Shown piece after piece: positions 34,833 to 45,300 of a DNA stretch of 64,000 bases. Position numbers and translations under genes: made by a program. This DNA comes from Parabacteroides sp. PM6-13 (GTDB lineage: Bacteria; Bacteroidota; Bacteroidia; Bacteroidales; Tannerellaceae). The number at the start of each line of letters is the position of its first letter. Position 1 is the stretch's first letter. The notes under the pieces are model-generated. The model had not been told where the DNA came from, ran no database searches, and was given only the letters and a program-made list of their open reading frames with translations. The DNA lies in the NCBI RefSeq assembly GCF_029892605.1, contig NZ_JARXWF010000014.1, forward strand, positions 45,014 to 109,013. The letters run 5' to 3'.

Positions 34833-36608
34833 TTATTTTATAATTTCTATCGGTTCTCCAAAGGGATCGAAGTCGAACAGAAACGCATCATCTTGTTTTC
34901 GTGTATCCAACTCTTTGCCACCCTGGCGTACGCTGACCCGTTTGTATCCCTTCACCACACCGGTCAAAGGCTCTGTAAAAAGAGCTTTATCTAAAGAGAG
35001 ATGAGGAATGATTGTCAAACCATTCTTTTGTTTGATCACCTCAAAGGTTATCTCTTTTTGTTCCTGGGTATAGGCGGCTACCTCCGCGAATGTGCCAACC
35101 CAAAGGCTGTCTTCCTTCGCTTTCACCCGATCCAAATGATCCCAGAAAAGAGTCGCATCTCCGAAGTGGTCATACCCATAGGTAATACCATGTGTCATCC
35201 CTACTCCCCAATCGTTTGATCGGATCAGATCGTCGACCCATTCGGCTAAGTTCTCTATGGTAGCTTTACCACCGATTGAGCGCTGAAACAGGCGGGTGCC
35301 AACCCGGTTTTCAGAAGCAACGACAAAGCCCTCCGCCGTTTTGGTATTATGCGGATAGCAAAAGGTGCGGGGCATGAGGCCAATATGAGCCACAATGACA
35401 CTATCATTTTTATAGATATCGGTTTTTATCTCCTCCAACGAATGGCGACCAAAGTTTTTATGCGCCCATCCGTGGTTGCCGATCTCATGTCCTTTGTCAT
35501 GCAACTCCTTCATCATAGGCCACGTCATGCGGGTTGAGTCAATAATTCCTTCCTCATGTGTATTCCCATTCACAAAGAATGTTCCGCGAAAACCATGTTT
35601 TTCCAGTTCGGGAGCCGCCAGGGTGTATTGTTCCATCAATCCATCGTCGAAGGTGTAGCTGATAGCTGCCGCCTTATTGTCTTTATAGGTTGCCACACGG
35701 AAACCCATATTCGAGAAATCAAGAATTTTATTCAATACATCGAACATCTTCTGCCCCAGATATTCGGCCGATGTGGCGGTGAAATGCAAGCGATCCTTTT
35801 GCAATTCGCCATCACGCATATCGATCAGGTAGACATGCATGTCTTCTTCAGCAAGACGCTGCATAGCCACCTCTACCTCCAGGCGGTAATCACGATTCGT
35901 ATGAGGTATGGAGCCAAAAACAAACGGAAGCTTTGAATAGTCTTTTCCTGTTTTCTCTGTCAAATGATTACGCACGTGAGCAATAACTGCCTTCAGGTTT
36001 TTGTAGTAGTCACCGGCAAATTTGCAATCACTTTCCCCCTGATGCCACAGAAACGCGTCGATCTGATAACCCTGTTCCAATTTTGACAATGTCTGATCAA
36101 TACTGGCATCGATGGCTTCCGTAAACGAAAGCAACAACGACTTGCCTCCGCTTTGCGTAGAGGTGGTGTTCGACAGCCAGGCAGGATCCGCCGACCAATA
36201 TCGTCCTTGCGTCGTATCGCTCGGGAAACCGATGGAGGTACCTCCGACAGCCCATTTCACCACATAGAACTCCTCCTGAAGCGCTTCGCCAATCTGCCGA
36301 TAGGTCACCGCATCATAGGTCCAAAGCCCTTCGGTGATTCTTCCCTTTGGCCAGTAAGGAACAAAGAGTCCGTCTACCCGGTTTTGCGAGATCCGGCAAA
36401 AAGGATAGGCACCCTCTTTGTATTCGACGGTATCGGTAGCCAGTTCCTGAATGTAGGCGGGCAGCTGTTTGTTATTCACACGCCCATCGGTATTGGATTG
36501 TCCGGCAGTAATAAAGACATGAACAGGTCCTTTCTTTTGCGAAGAAGGAACACAAGAAGCCATAGTCAATAGAAAACAGCCTACACATAGGAGTATCAAA
36601 TTTTTCAT
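34833..36608 (-). CDS. Two-domain carbohydrate esterase: SASA/CE6-type acetylesterase fused to polysaccharide deacetylase
   Basis: 591 residues from the ATG at 36608, which starts a lipoprotein signal (MKNLILLCVGCFLLTMASC); an in-frame extension to 36776 is rejected. The N-terminal half is an SGNH acetylesterase with Ser38 in AGQSN, block HQGESD (189-194) and D272-R-L-H275. The C-terminal half (about 305-520) is a NodB-type deacetylase with TFDDG (Asp321/Asp322) and the metal-binding HGWAH (His379, His383). A short beta domain ends the protein. Both catalytic sites look complete. It probably strips O- or N-acetyl groups from the glycan. First gene after the susD terminator. Confidence 0.9.
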   Translation of the reverse strand: MKNLILLCVGCFLLTMASCVPSSQKKGPVHVFITAGQSNTDGRVNNKQLPAYIQELATDTVEYKEGAYPFCRISQNRVDGLFVPYWPKGRITEGLWTYDAVTYRQIGEALQEEFYVVKWAVGGTSIGFPSDTTQGRYWSADPAWLSNTTSTQSGGKSLLLSFTEAIDASIDQTLSKLEQGYQIDAFLWHQGESDCKFAGDYYKNLKAVIAHVRNHLTEKTGKDYSKLPFVFGSIPHTNRDYRLEVEVAMQRLAEEDMHVYLIDMRDGELQKDRLHFTATSAEYLGQKMFDVLNKILDFSNMGFRVATYKDNKAAAISYTFDDGLMEQYTLAAPELEKHGFRGTFFVNGNTHEEGIIDSTRMTWPMMKELHDKGHEIGNHGWAHKNFGRHSLEEIKTDIYKNDSVIVAHIGLMPRTFCYPHNTKTAEGFVVASENRVGTRLFQRSIGGKATIENLAEWVDDLIRSNDWGVGMTHGITYGYDHFGDATLFWDHLDRVKAKEDSLWVGTFAEVAAYTQEQKEITFEVIKQKNGLTIIPHLSLDKALFTEPLTGVVKGYKRVSVRQGGKELDTRKQDDAFLFDFDPFGEPIEIIK

Positions 36609-36868
36609 CTGTGCGTTCTTTTGTTGCATTATTTTTATCATGGTACCTATTAGGTAATGCAAAAATACAAGGAATAGAGGTATACCCACCCTGTTATTTT
36701 GTGTCATTTCATGGATTACTATACAGAATTCACCCGTTTTCATCGCAACTCGTACTAAAAAGCCAGCCGATTCCATACAAAACCGGCTGGCTTAATTAAA
36801 ATACACCTTAAACTAAACTACCCGATAAAAACCTATCTCACTACAATGATTATTCGCGGATGTAGCTA
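36609..36868 (-). promoter_or_regulatory. Gap with susD terminator and a possible promoter for the enzyme genes
   Basis: A 10-bp stem AAGCCAGCCG (36760-36769) / CGGCTGGCTT (36784-36793) followed on the minus strand by TTTTAG ends the susCD transcript. A -7-like TATTTTTG (36667-36660, minus strand) lies about 50 bases before the esterase ATG, without a clear -33 element. Confidence 0.7.
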
Positions 36869-38890
36869 TTACCAACCCGGATTTTGCATCGCTTGCTTCT
36901 CTTCCGACGAAAGTGCCTTGCCATCTTTCGTCACGGCATCCAGGAAGCTCTGTGGAAGCGGACGCAGATAATGCTTGTTCGGGTTGAACGCTGCACCCGG
37001 GTAGAACTGACCGTCGTTAAAGACCTTGTAGCGTTTTTCCAATTGCTTGGTACGTGCCAGGTCCGGCCAACGGATCAATTCGCCCAACAACTCGCGGGAA
37101 CGTTCGTTCAGTATGAACACAAGCATCTTTTCCTTATCGCTGTTTGCGCCCAAGACATCATAAAAATCTTTCTTGGAGTTCAGGATATCGCCTACCGAAG
37201 CAAACTGAAGCGCCTCTTTGGTGCTGGCTGTCGTCTCTTCGATGTTGTTAGACTCGAAATAGGTATTCAGATCCGAATAGGAAGCACCACCCGCCTGTCC
37301 CGAACCGGAAGAGTTATTGCGGTAGGCCTGTCCTCCGTCGATGTTCTTACTGCGGTCTTCTCCGTTGGCATAACCGGCACGTTGACGCAAGGCGTTGATA
37401 TAAGGGAGTGCTTCTCCATATTGTTCTTTCCGGATATAGGCTTCGGCCACCATCAGGTAGTCTTCGGCAGAGCGCGCGATGATCGCGTCGCGTCTTCCTT
37501 TCGCTTCGTTGGTGGTCGGACGGGAGCCATCGCGCCATTTACTGAGCGACACATAACAAATTGTCGCTGAAGCGTCATGGTTACCATAGTTACCATGCAC
37601 CCCTTCTCCCGGAGAAGAACCGACATTGTTGCCAATATAGGCTTGTTTTTCACCCGCGAAATAACGAACATACATAGATGGAGCATAATAATTCAAGTTC
37701 TCTGGCGTATAACGCGTGTCTCCCGCGTCATTTACAATATACTTAACCGCAGGTTCATTGCTACCGAATTTCGGTTCGCCTGCCACCTTTCCTTCCGGCA
37801 CATATGGAGCCGTCCATTTAGGGGCGGTTTTCGGGTTGTTACAACTATAAACCGTCACGAAGCTTTTCCAGAAACGGGAGTCGTTCACCCGGTCGTAAAC
37901 ATCCAGGGAGTAATTCGTCGTACGTAGTCTTCTGTATTCACGTCCGCCGGCGATATCTCGTGCCATGCCCGGTAAAGTCTGATAACGCGACAGGAAAAAG
38001 AGATGCACCTGATTCCCTGTACGTCCGACAGAGAGGTCTGAGAACTGAGCGCTTAATACCACCTCTGACACAGATTCATTCGGTCCATCCGGTTTGGTGT
38101 AGTCCCATAAGTCTACAAAATTAGCACACAATGGATGGGCTTCAATGACTTTTTTACCATACTCGATCACATCGTTCAGGTCTTGTTCCTTATACGATCC
38201 ATTCCAGCTATCATTCAATTCGCTGGCACGGAAAAGACAGGCTTTCGCCACAAAATGCGCAGCGGCATACTTGGTCAAACGACCTACCTCTCCGCCATTC
38301 GTCTCCGGCAATAATTTATAAGCCTCTTTGAGGTCGGCAATAAGCTGCGCGTAGGTCTCTTCTGTCGAAGAACGAACAAATTCAGTCTGTGCTCCCGCTA
38401 CCGGTTCAGTCAATAGAGGCACACCGCCAAATTGCATCACCATGCGGAAATAATTGTATCCGCGCATGAAATAGCCTTCACCCAAACGGGTATTATAGTG
38501 CGCGCTATTTTGGTTGTAATACAACGGTACATTTTTGATCAGGATATTAGCCGACCCGATTCCGGCATACATATGATCCCAGTTCTCTGCCGAGCCATAT
38601 CTGGTAGAAGCATTCAGGTCGTCGCTGTAGTCGTTGAACGCGTTAGGTCCTTCCCCCCCGGTCATTTCATCCGTTCCCAATTGCCAATAAGGGAAACACC
38701 AGTCGTAGGTAAAAGGAATACGGAAGTTCGCATACATCCCTACCGAGAGTTGATCCAATCCCTTTTCCGATTCGAATGACTGGGTACTCTCCTGTCTAAT
38801 CAGATCTTCATTCAGAAAATCTGAGCTGCAAGAGGCCAAGAAGCCGGCTGCCGCCAATAATAATGCTGTTTTCTTTATATATTGTTTCAT
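36869..38890 (-). CDS. SusD/RagB family surface glycan-binding lipoprotein
   Basis: 673 residues with lipobox LASC (Cys21). Typical SusD organisation: an N-terminal TPR-rich half (GEGYFMRGYNYFRMVMQFGGVPLLTEP) and the C-terminal LNERSRELLGELIRWPDLARTKQLEKRY and LRPLPQSFLDA stretches. It caps the SusC channel at the outer surface and binds the target oligosaccharide. 14 bases downstream of susC. Confidence 0.96.
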   Translation of the reverse strand: MKQYIKKTALLLAAAGFLASCSSDFLNEDLIRQESTQSFESEKGLDQLSVGMYANFRIPFTYDWCFPYWQLGTDEMTGGEGPNAFNDYSDDLNASTRYGSAENWDHMYAGIGSANILIKNVPLYYNQNSAHYNTRLGEGYFMRGYNYFRMVMQFGGVPLLTEPVAGAQTEFVRSSTEETYAQLIADLKEAYKLLPETNGGEVGRLTKYAAAHFVAKACLFRASELNDSWNGSYKEQDLNDVIEYGKKVIEAHPLCANFVDLWDYTKPDGPNESVSEVVLSAQFSDLSVGRTGNQVHLFFLSRYQTLPGMARDIAGGREYRRLRTTNYSLDVYDRVNDSRFWKSFVTVYSCNNPKTAPKWTAPYVPEGKVAGEPKFGSNEPAVKYIVNDAGDTRYTPENLNYYAPSMYVRYFAGEKQAYIGNNVGSSPGEGVHGNYGNHDASATICYVSLSKWRDGSRPTTNEAKGRRDAIIARSAEDYLMVAEAYIRKEQYGEALPYINALRQRAGYANGEDRSKNIDGGQAYRNNSSGSGQAGGASYSDLNTYFESNNIEETTASTKEALQFASVGDILNSKKDFYDVLGANSDKEKMLVFILNERSRELLGELIRWPDLARTKQLEKRYKVFNDGQFYPGAAFNPNKHYLRPLPQSFLDAVTKDGKALSSEEKQAMQNPGW

Positions 38891-38904
38891 ACGTCTTTTT
38901 ATTA

Positions 38905-41900
38905 TTAAAATTCAAAGTTCAGACCAAACACAAAGCTTTGGTTGTAAGTAGAAGAACCCGTATCCGGATCCACCCAATCAATGGCTGAATAGATCATACC
39001 GGGGTTCATCCATTGCGCGTACAACTTAAGGCGGTTAAGTCCTGTATTCTTCAACATCTTAGAGCTGAAGTTATAACCCAGGGAGATATTACGTATTTTA
39101 ATAAACGATCCATCACGGTAGCCCATCGAGTTGAAGTAGGTATCCTCTTTACCCGGCGCATAATATTCCGCGTCTTCATTCACATCTTTGATCCAGTAGT
39201 CGAGCTTACGCACCGGGAAACGTCCGTTCAATCGTTCCGCTCCTGTGTTCATGGTGAATCCAAACCGGCCATAGATAAAACAAGAGAGTTCGAAGTTCTT
39301 ATATGAGAAGGTATTGACAAAACCTCCACTCCAGTCCGGACGACGGTGTCCTACGATGATACGGTCTTCGTTCGCATCGATTTTTTCGACGATTTCACCA
39401 TCCGCGTTCGGTTCGTTCACGATGTCTTTGATACGGATCTCGCCCGGCAGGCGGCCATATTTCGCAGCCTGATCGGCTTCGGCTGTTTTCCAGATGCCAT
39501 CATACACATAATCATAATAAACACCCAAAGGCTGACCAACAAACCAATTGTTATTGATGTCCTCGTCGCGATTGTTTGCCAATTCCAGGATCTCACTTCT
39601 ATCCGCCGAGAAGGTAAGCGAAGAGCTCCATTCAAAGCCTGCCGCTTTTACATTGACCGTATTCAGGGTGATGTCGATCCCTTTGTTCGCGGTTTTACCC
39701 ACATTGGCCCATGTACTCTGATAGCCGGTCAGGGAAGGAATCGATTGCGACATCAACAGGTCGGAGGTTGTCGATTTATAGACATCGACCGAACCGGCGA
39801 TACGTCCACGGAAGAACGAGAAGTCAACACCCAGGTTATAGGTAGCCGTTTTTTCCCATCCCAACTCCGGATTTGCCATCACCACCGGGCTGGGCACCCA
39901 GAAGTCGGAGGTTACCTTCCCGTTCGACACCTGGCTTCCGAAAGAATAATCGGTATCAGCCAGGGCGCCTTTGGTGGCGTAGGCGTCGATCGCCGCGTTA
40001 CCGGTTACCCCATAACCCAGACGCAGTTTCAACTGTTCTACCCAATGTGCCTGCATAAATTCTTCCTGGTCGATACGCCAGCCCAAAGCAGCCGAGGGGA
40101 AGAAGTCCCATTTGTTGCCATCGGCCAACTGGGAAGCGCCGTCCCAACGTCCGGATACGGTCAACAGATACTTATCATTGAAGCCATAGTTCACGCGTAC
40201 CATATAAGAAGCCAACTGTGTTTCGGTCATGCCTGTGCCGAGTCCCCATTTGGTGCGATCGCTTGTCGAGCCCATATTGTACCATAGCTCTTTTCCGGAG
40301 TTCACATTACTGTTCGATACACTGGAGCTTTCCACATGGTAAGCCGAAGCACTTTGCAACAGCGTCAGTCCGATGTTATGCTTTTCAGCAAAAGTCTTAT
40401 CATAATAGATCAGGTTATCCAGCGTCCAGGAACGACGTGAGTTGGTCGCATAGCTGGCATTGTTCTGTCCGTCGCCTGTTACCGACTCCGCCGGGTTTGC
40501 CTGCCCATTGTTATTATAACGGAAGTCCGGTCCGAACTGCATGCGATAGCGCAAGCCTTCCAGTGGCGCCCAGATCTTTCCGAAACCTACCTCCGCATAC
40601 ATACTGGCGAAAGCACGCAAGGTCTGGCGACGGTTATGGCTCAGGTCATTTTCACGAATCGGGTTCACGATGTTGATCTCTCCCCCCGGATTACGGATAA
40701 ACTCTCCTTCCGGCGTATAGGGAACCGCATAGGGAAGCATGCCTTTCAACGCCGCGTAAAAGCTCTTGGCGCCCGATCCGGAGGCTGAATAACCATACAA
40801 CTGATCGCTGTATGTACCATTGATCGACACACCCAATTTGAACCATTCGGTGGCTTGCAAATCGATGCTTGTCGTCAGCGTATAGCGCTGGTAGTCTTGT
40901 CCGGGTTGTGTTCCTTCCTGATCGAGATATCCGAAAGAGGCATACGCCTGCACTTTGTCCGTACCACCGCTTCCGCTCAGGGTATGTTCGTGCGTGATAG
41001 CCGTCTGATGTCCGGCAGAAGCCCAATCGTAATTAGGCACCTTGCTGCCATCCCATGTGCCGCCTGCCCAGCCTTTTTCAATGTTTGCCCAGGCATAGGG
41101 ATCCTTATTGAACAGGTTATTATCGGCTTCATACGTCGCGATATCCGGATAGCTGCCATAGTTGCGTTGCGCGTTACGCATATACTCCAGCAACTCTTCC
41201 GAATTCATCAGGGGCGAACGATCATGAAGCGATTCGATCGAGAGGGTACCGCTATAGCTCAATCGTAGAGCACCCTTGCTACCGCGCTTGGTGCTTACCA
41301 ATACCACCCCGTTGGCACCTCTTGATCCATAAATAGCTGTTGCCGAAGCATCTTTCAACACATTGATCGATTCGATATCGTTCGGATTCAGGTTTTCGAT
41401 ACCGGTTCCCTGCAAAGGAATCCCATCGACTACATAAAGAGGTGAGTTAGAAGCATTGAGCGAACGCTCACCACGAATACGTATACTTCCTAACTCCCCG
41501 GGACGCTCATTGGTCGTGATGTCGACCCCGGCCATTCTACCCTGCATCGCCTGCATGGTATTGGCGACCGGCATCGCTTCCAGTTCTTTTTTGCCGATAA
41601 CGGCTAAGGATCCGGTGATATCACTCTTCTTGGTTACACCATATCCTATCACCACCACTTCGTCCAATACCTGCGTGTCTTCTTTCAGCAGGACACGGAT
41701 CATCGTTTGATTTCCAACCGTTATCTCTTGCGTAGCATAACCCAGATAACTGATCACAATCACATGTTGCGGAGCGGCAGTCAGGGAGAAATTCCCATCG
41801 ATATCCGTAATAACCCCGGTTGTAGTTCCTCGTAGTGATACAGACGCGCCAATCACTCCTTCTCCTGTTTCATCTACTACCGTTCCGGTAATAGTCTTCG

Positions 41901-41991
41901 TTTGCGCATAAACGAATGTTGACATACACACCAGTAGAACCGCCAGCAGTCCTCTGGCCATAAAAAGCCTCTTCATTCTCTTCTTTTTCAT
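38905..41991 (-). CDS. SusC/RagA family TonB-dependent outer membrane transporter
   Basis: 1028 residues from the ATG at 41991 (MKKKRMKRLFMARGLLAVLLVCMSTFVYAQ signal); an upstream extension into the leader is rejected. A carboxypeptidase-regulatory-like domain (TITGTVVDETGEGVIGASV) is followed by the SusC signature (TQVLDEVVVIGYG), a plug domain with DASATAIYGSRGANGVVLV, and a 22-strand type barrel ending in FVFGLNFEF. It imports oligosaccharides with TonB energy. No anti-sigma-interacting STN domain is present, which fits control by the divergent HTCS regulator. Confidence 0.97.
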   Translation of the reverse strand: MKKKRMKRLFMARGLLAVLLVCMSTFVYAQTKTITGTVVDETGEGVIGASVSLRGTTTGVITDIDGNFSLTAAPQHVIVISYLGYATQEITVGNQTMIRVLLKEDTQVLDEVVVIGYGVTKKSDITGSLAVIGKKELEAMPVANTMQAMQGRMAGVDITTNERPGELGSIRIRGERSLNASNSPLYVVDGIPLQGTGIENLNPNDIESINVLKDASATAIYGSRGANGVVLVSTKRGSKGALRLSYSGTLSIESLHDRSPLMNSEELLEYMRNAQRNYGSYPDIATYEADNNLFNKDPYAWANIEKGWAGGTWDGSKVPNYDWASAGHQTAITHEHTLSGSGGTDKVQAYASFGYLDQEGTQPGQDYQRYTLTTSIDLQATEWFKLGVSINGTYSDQLYGYSASGSGAKSFYAALKGMLPYAVPYTPEGEFIRNPGGEINIVNPIRENDLSHNRRQTLRAFASMYAEVGFGKIWAPLEGLRYRMQFGPDFRYNNNGQANPAESVTGDGQNNASYATNSRRSWTLDNLIYYDKTFAEKHNIGLTLLQSASAYHVESSSVSNSNVNSGKELWYNMGSTSDRTKWGLGTGMTETQLASYMVRVNYGFNDKYLLTVSGRWDGASQLADGNKWDFFPSAALGWRIDQEEFMQAHWVEQLKLRLGYGVTGNAAIDAYATKGALADTDYSFGSQVSNGKVTSDFWVPSPVVMANPELGWEKTATYNLGVDFSFFRGRIAGSVDVYKSTTSDLLMSQSIPSLTGYQSTWANVGKTANKGIDITLNTVNVKAAGFEWSSSLTFSADRSEILELANNRDEDINNNWFVGQPLGVYYDYVYDGIWKTAEADQAAKYGRLPGEIRIKDIVNEPNADGEIVEKIDANEDRIIVGHRRPDWSGGFVNTFSYKNFELSCFIYGRFGFTMNTGAERLNGRFPVRKLDYWIKDVNEDAEYYAPGKEDTYFNSMGYRDGSFIKIRNISLGYNFSSKMLKNTGLNRLKLYAQWMNPGMIYSAIDWVDPDTGSSTYNQSFVFGLNFEF

Positions 41992-42376
41992 GTTAATATT
42001 AAATTTAATGTGAATAAATTGTGCGCTAAAAAATTTTCTCACCCGCATGAGAATTTTTTCTCACCCGCGTGAGAATTTTTTTACCCCTGCATTTTCAGGT
42101 TTGACGTGAGCAAAAATAGACGATGCACAAAGGGGAAAAAATGCAAATTCGTCCGTAAGTATAGAAAAAGTGGTGAACGATTATAAGTATTTAGTTTCAA
42201 GCAATTTGACAACAAAACAAGCGATTCCCGGAAAACACCTCCCCGAATCGATCCAAACAGCCTAAAAAAAGGGAAATTTGTTCAAAAGCATGGAATTATC
42301 ATCGTGTATCTCTTCAATAGCAGGAAACATTTGTACATTTGTTTCATAGCGTTATAATTTCTTGTCACAACATCAG
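41992..42376. other. Regulatory gap between susC and the HTCS gene
   Basis: Contains two tandem palindromes (42036-42077), a minus-strand -7 candidate TATTTTTG for susC (42118-42111) and a plus-strand -7 candidate TACATTTG (42334-42341) for the HTCS gene. No credible gene is present. Confidence 0.65.
42036..42077 (-). promoter_or_regulatory. Tandem palindromes TTCTCA-N6-TGAGAA upstream of susC
   Basis: Two 20-bp copies (42036-42055 and 42058-42077) differ at one base and repeat with a 22-bp period, about two helical turns. Each is a 6-bp inverted repeat around CCCGCA or CCCGCG. They are 45-87 bases upstream of the susC ATG. They may be the HTCS binding site, or two small hairpins in the susC leader if the -7 at 42111-42118 is used. 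Confidence 0.65.
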
Positions 42377-45300
42377 ATGAAAACACACCTTTGTTTTTTT
42401 ATAGGATTGTTCCTCAGCGTTTCATTTCTGCGGATGCATGCGGAAGAGTTCAATCTTCAGTTCCATCAGATCAGCACACAAAATGGCTTATCACAAAATA
42501 CCGTTCGCACGGTTTTAAACGACCGGAAAGGATTTATCTGGGCAGGCACCCTGGATGGGATAAACCGATATGACGGTTACCGAATATCAATCCACAAACC
42601 ACAGCCCGGCTCGGACAATACCCTGCCGGAGCACCGCATCAGGACATTGCTTGAAGACCGACATGGATATATTTGGGTTAGATCCTATAAGAATGACTTC
42701 ACCTGTTATGACCCTGTCTCCAATTCTTTTGTGGATTATCTCCCGGCCTCTCTCTTGACCGAAAATCCGGTATACCGCGAATTTCATGAAGCCACAAACG
42801 GAGACATCTGGCTGTGGGGGGATAATTTCGGTTGCCTGCAGATCAGCCAAAAAGCGGATGGCCTCTCTTCCGTTCCCTATCTGATGGATTATAAGCGAGC
42901 TGTCATCTTCCTCGAAGATGCTCAATCAACCATCTGGCTTGGCACACAAAACAGTCTGCACCGGATCACAGAAGGCACAGAAGAGGTATTCTATCGCGAC
43001 CAATATGCTTTTATCGACGTAGCAGAAACAGAGAACCATATCTATTTTGCGACAGAGAGCGGAGAAATCATTGCTTACAATAAGAACAAAAAAACATTTG
43101 AACCACTCACAAACGAGAAAGAGTCCATACGGATTCGCCATATGGCATCGATCGGACATCAGGAGCTGCTGTTATCGACCACAACCGGTATTTACTATTA
43201 CAACCTACGCAACAAACAGCTTCATCGCCCCGCGTGGACAAAAGATCCCGACCTGACCGGCAACATCGACTACCTCAAAGACCGAAAAGGAGGACTTTGG
43301 CTATACAACCATTCGGGTGTTGTCTGGTACTACAACCCGGCGACCAGTCAGGTCAAGAAAATGACGCTTATCCCCCCGGAGATTATGCAGACGGTCGATT
43401 TGGAGAGATACAATATATTCATCGACTCGGAGGGCATTATTTGGATTACCACTTACGGAAACGGCTTTTTTTGTTATGACAGCGAGAAGGATATACTGGA
43501 GAATTTCACCCACAAAGCCGACCGAAACAGTCCGGCCTCCAACTACCTCCTATCGATCACGGAAGACAATTACGGCAATATCTGGATCGGCAGTGAATAC
43601 GCGGGACTCCTAAAAGTAACCAAATCGCCCGGTTACATCCGCGTGATCCGTCCGGAAGAGAACACTGCTTTGGGAATGAATAACAACGTGCGTACGCTCT
43701 ACAGAGATTCGGAAGACAACATCTGGGTGGGTACCAAAAGCGGACAGCTCTACCTTTACAACAATAACCTGACTGAGACACAGACCATTTTCGACAACCT
43801 AATGCCCTATACCATCGCGGAAGACCGTCACCAGAACATGTGGGTAGGCACCAAAGGAAAGGGCATTTACGTCATCGACAGGGCAACCAGGCGCATCAAG
43901 CAGCAGTTTCTAACAGGCAACAGCGAGTCATCGGTGAGTAACCTCTCCATTTTCAGCCTGCTGAAAGACGCTAAAGGACGTATGTGGGTTGGCACCTACG
44001 GCAGCGGATTGAACCTGGCGGTAGAGACGGCCTCGGGCACTACCTTCAAACATTTCTTCAATACACCAGGCAATAGCCGGTTTATACGCTATATCTATCA
44101 AGACTCGAAAGGCCTTATATGGGTATGTAGCGGCGACGGGGTGATTCGATTCGATCCCGATGAATTGATTGAAGATCAGGAAGCCTATACGTTATTCCGC
44201 ATGGATATCAACAACGAGAACAGCTTGTATGGCAATGATATCAAAACCGTTTTTGAAGATAGCCATCAAAACATCTGGGTCGGCACGGCCGGTGGTGGCC
44301 TAAGTAAATACGTGCCGGCTACCCCGGAAAAAGAGGAGCACTTCGTGAACTACCGGAAACAAGACGGGTTGTCAGGCGATTTTGTCTGTGGCATCATGGA
44401 AGACCAAAAGCAAAATCTATGGATCAGTACCGAAAGTGGCATCACCAAATTTGATCCGACAAGCAATTCCTTCATCACCTATCACTTCTCCGACAAGACC
44501 TATGGCAACCAATTCAATGAAAATGCGAATCTGTTCACGTTGGACGGCATTATGCTGTGGGGAAGCTTAGACGGAATCCTGGCGTTTGATCCCGATCGGT
44601 ATATTCCGGATCAGGACATGCCGCCGGTATTACTCACCAATTTCTTTATCTACGACCAGCCGGTAGAGGTCGGTCCCGACGCACCCCTCAAGCAAGCCCT
44701 CTGCTATGCGAAAGAGATTACGCTCAACTACAAGCAAAACACCTTCACGATTGAGTTTGCCTCGCAGGACATGACCGACCTGACAAAGAATAAATACATG
44801 TATCGGCTGGGCAATTATGACAAACAATGGAGTGCGGTCAGTTATTCCAACGCAGCCACCTACAAGAATCTGGCGCCCGGTAAATATGTCTTTCAGGTGA
44901 AAGGAACCAATAGCGACGGTATCTGGAACGATGAAAGCACAGCGATTACGATTCTGATCACGCCTCCCTTCTGGCGAACCTGGTATGCCTACTTAGCCTA
45001 TTTCCTCCTATTCCTGTCGGCTCTCTACCTGGCTTTTCGGTTGGTAATGCAATTCAATACGCTAAACAATAAAATCAAGGTAGAAAAGGAATTGACAAAT
45101 CATAAACTGCGCTTCTTCACCAATATATCGCATGAATTCCGGACTCCCCTGACACTGATCCGCGGAGCGGTGGATAATATGAACGAGATGCCGGACACAT
45201 CGCCCGATATGAAACGGCAAATCACGCTCTTGGGGCGTAACTCCGTGATCCTGACCCGGCTGATCGATCAACTATTGGAATTCCGAAAGCTGCAGAACAA

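Noticed and set aside
39346..40287. 313-codon plus-strand frame inside susC
   Set aside because: Antisense shadow of a clearly coding SusC gene without promoter or recognisable domain.
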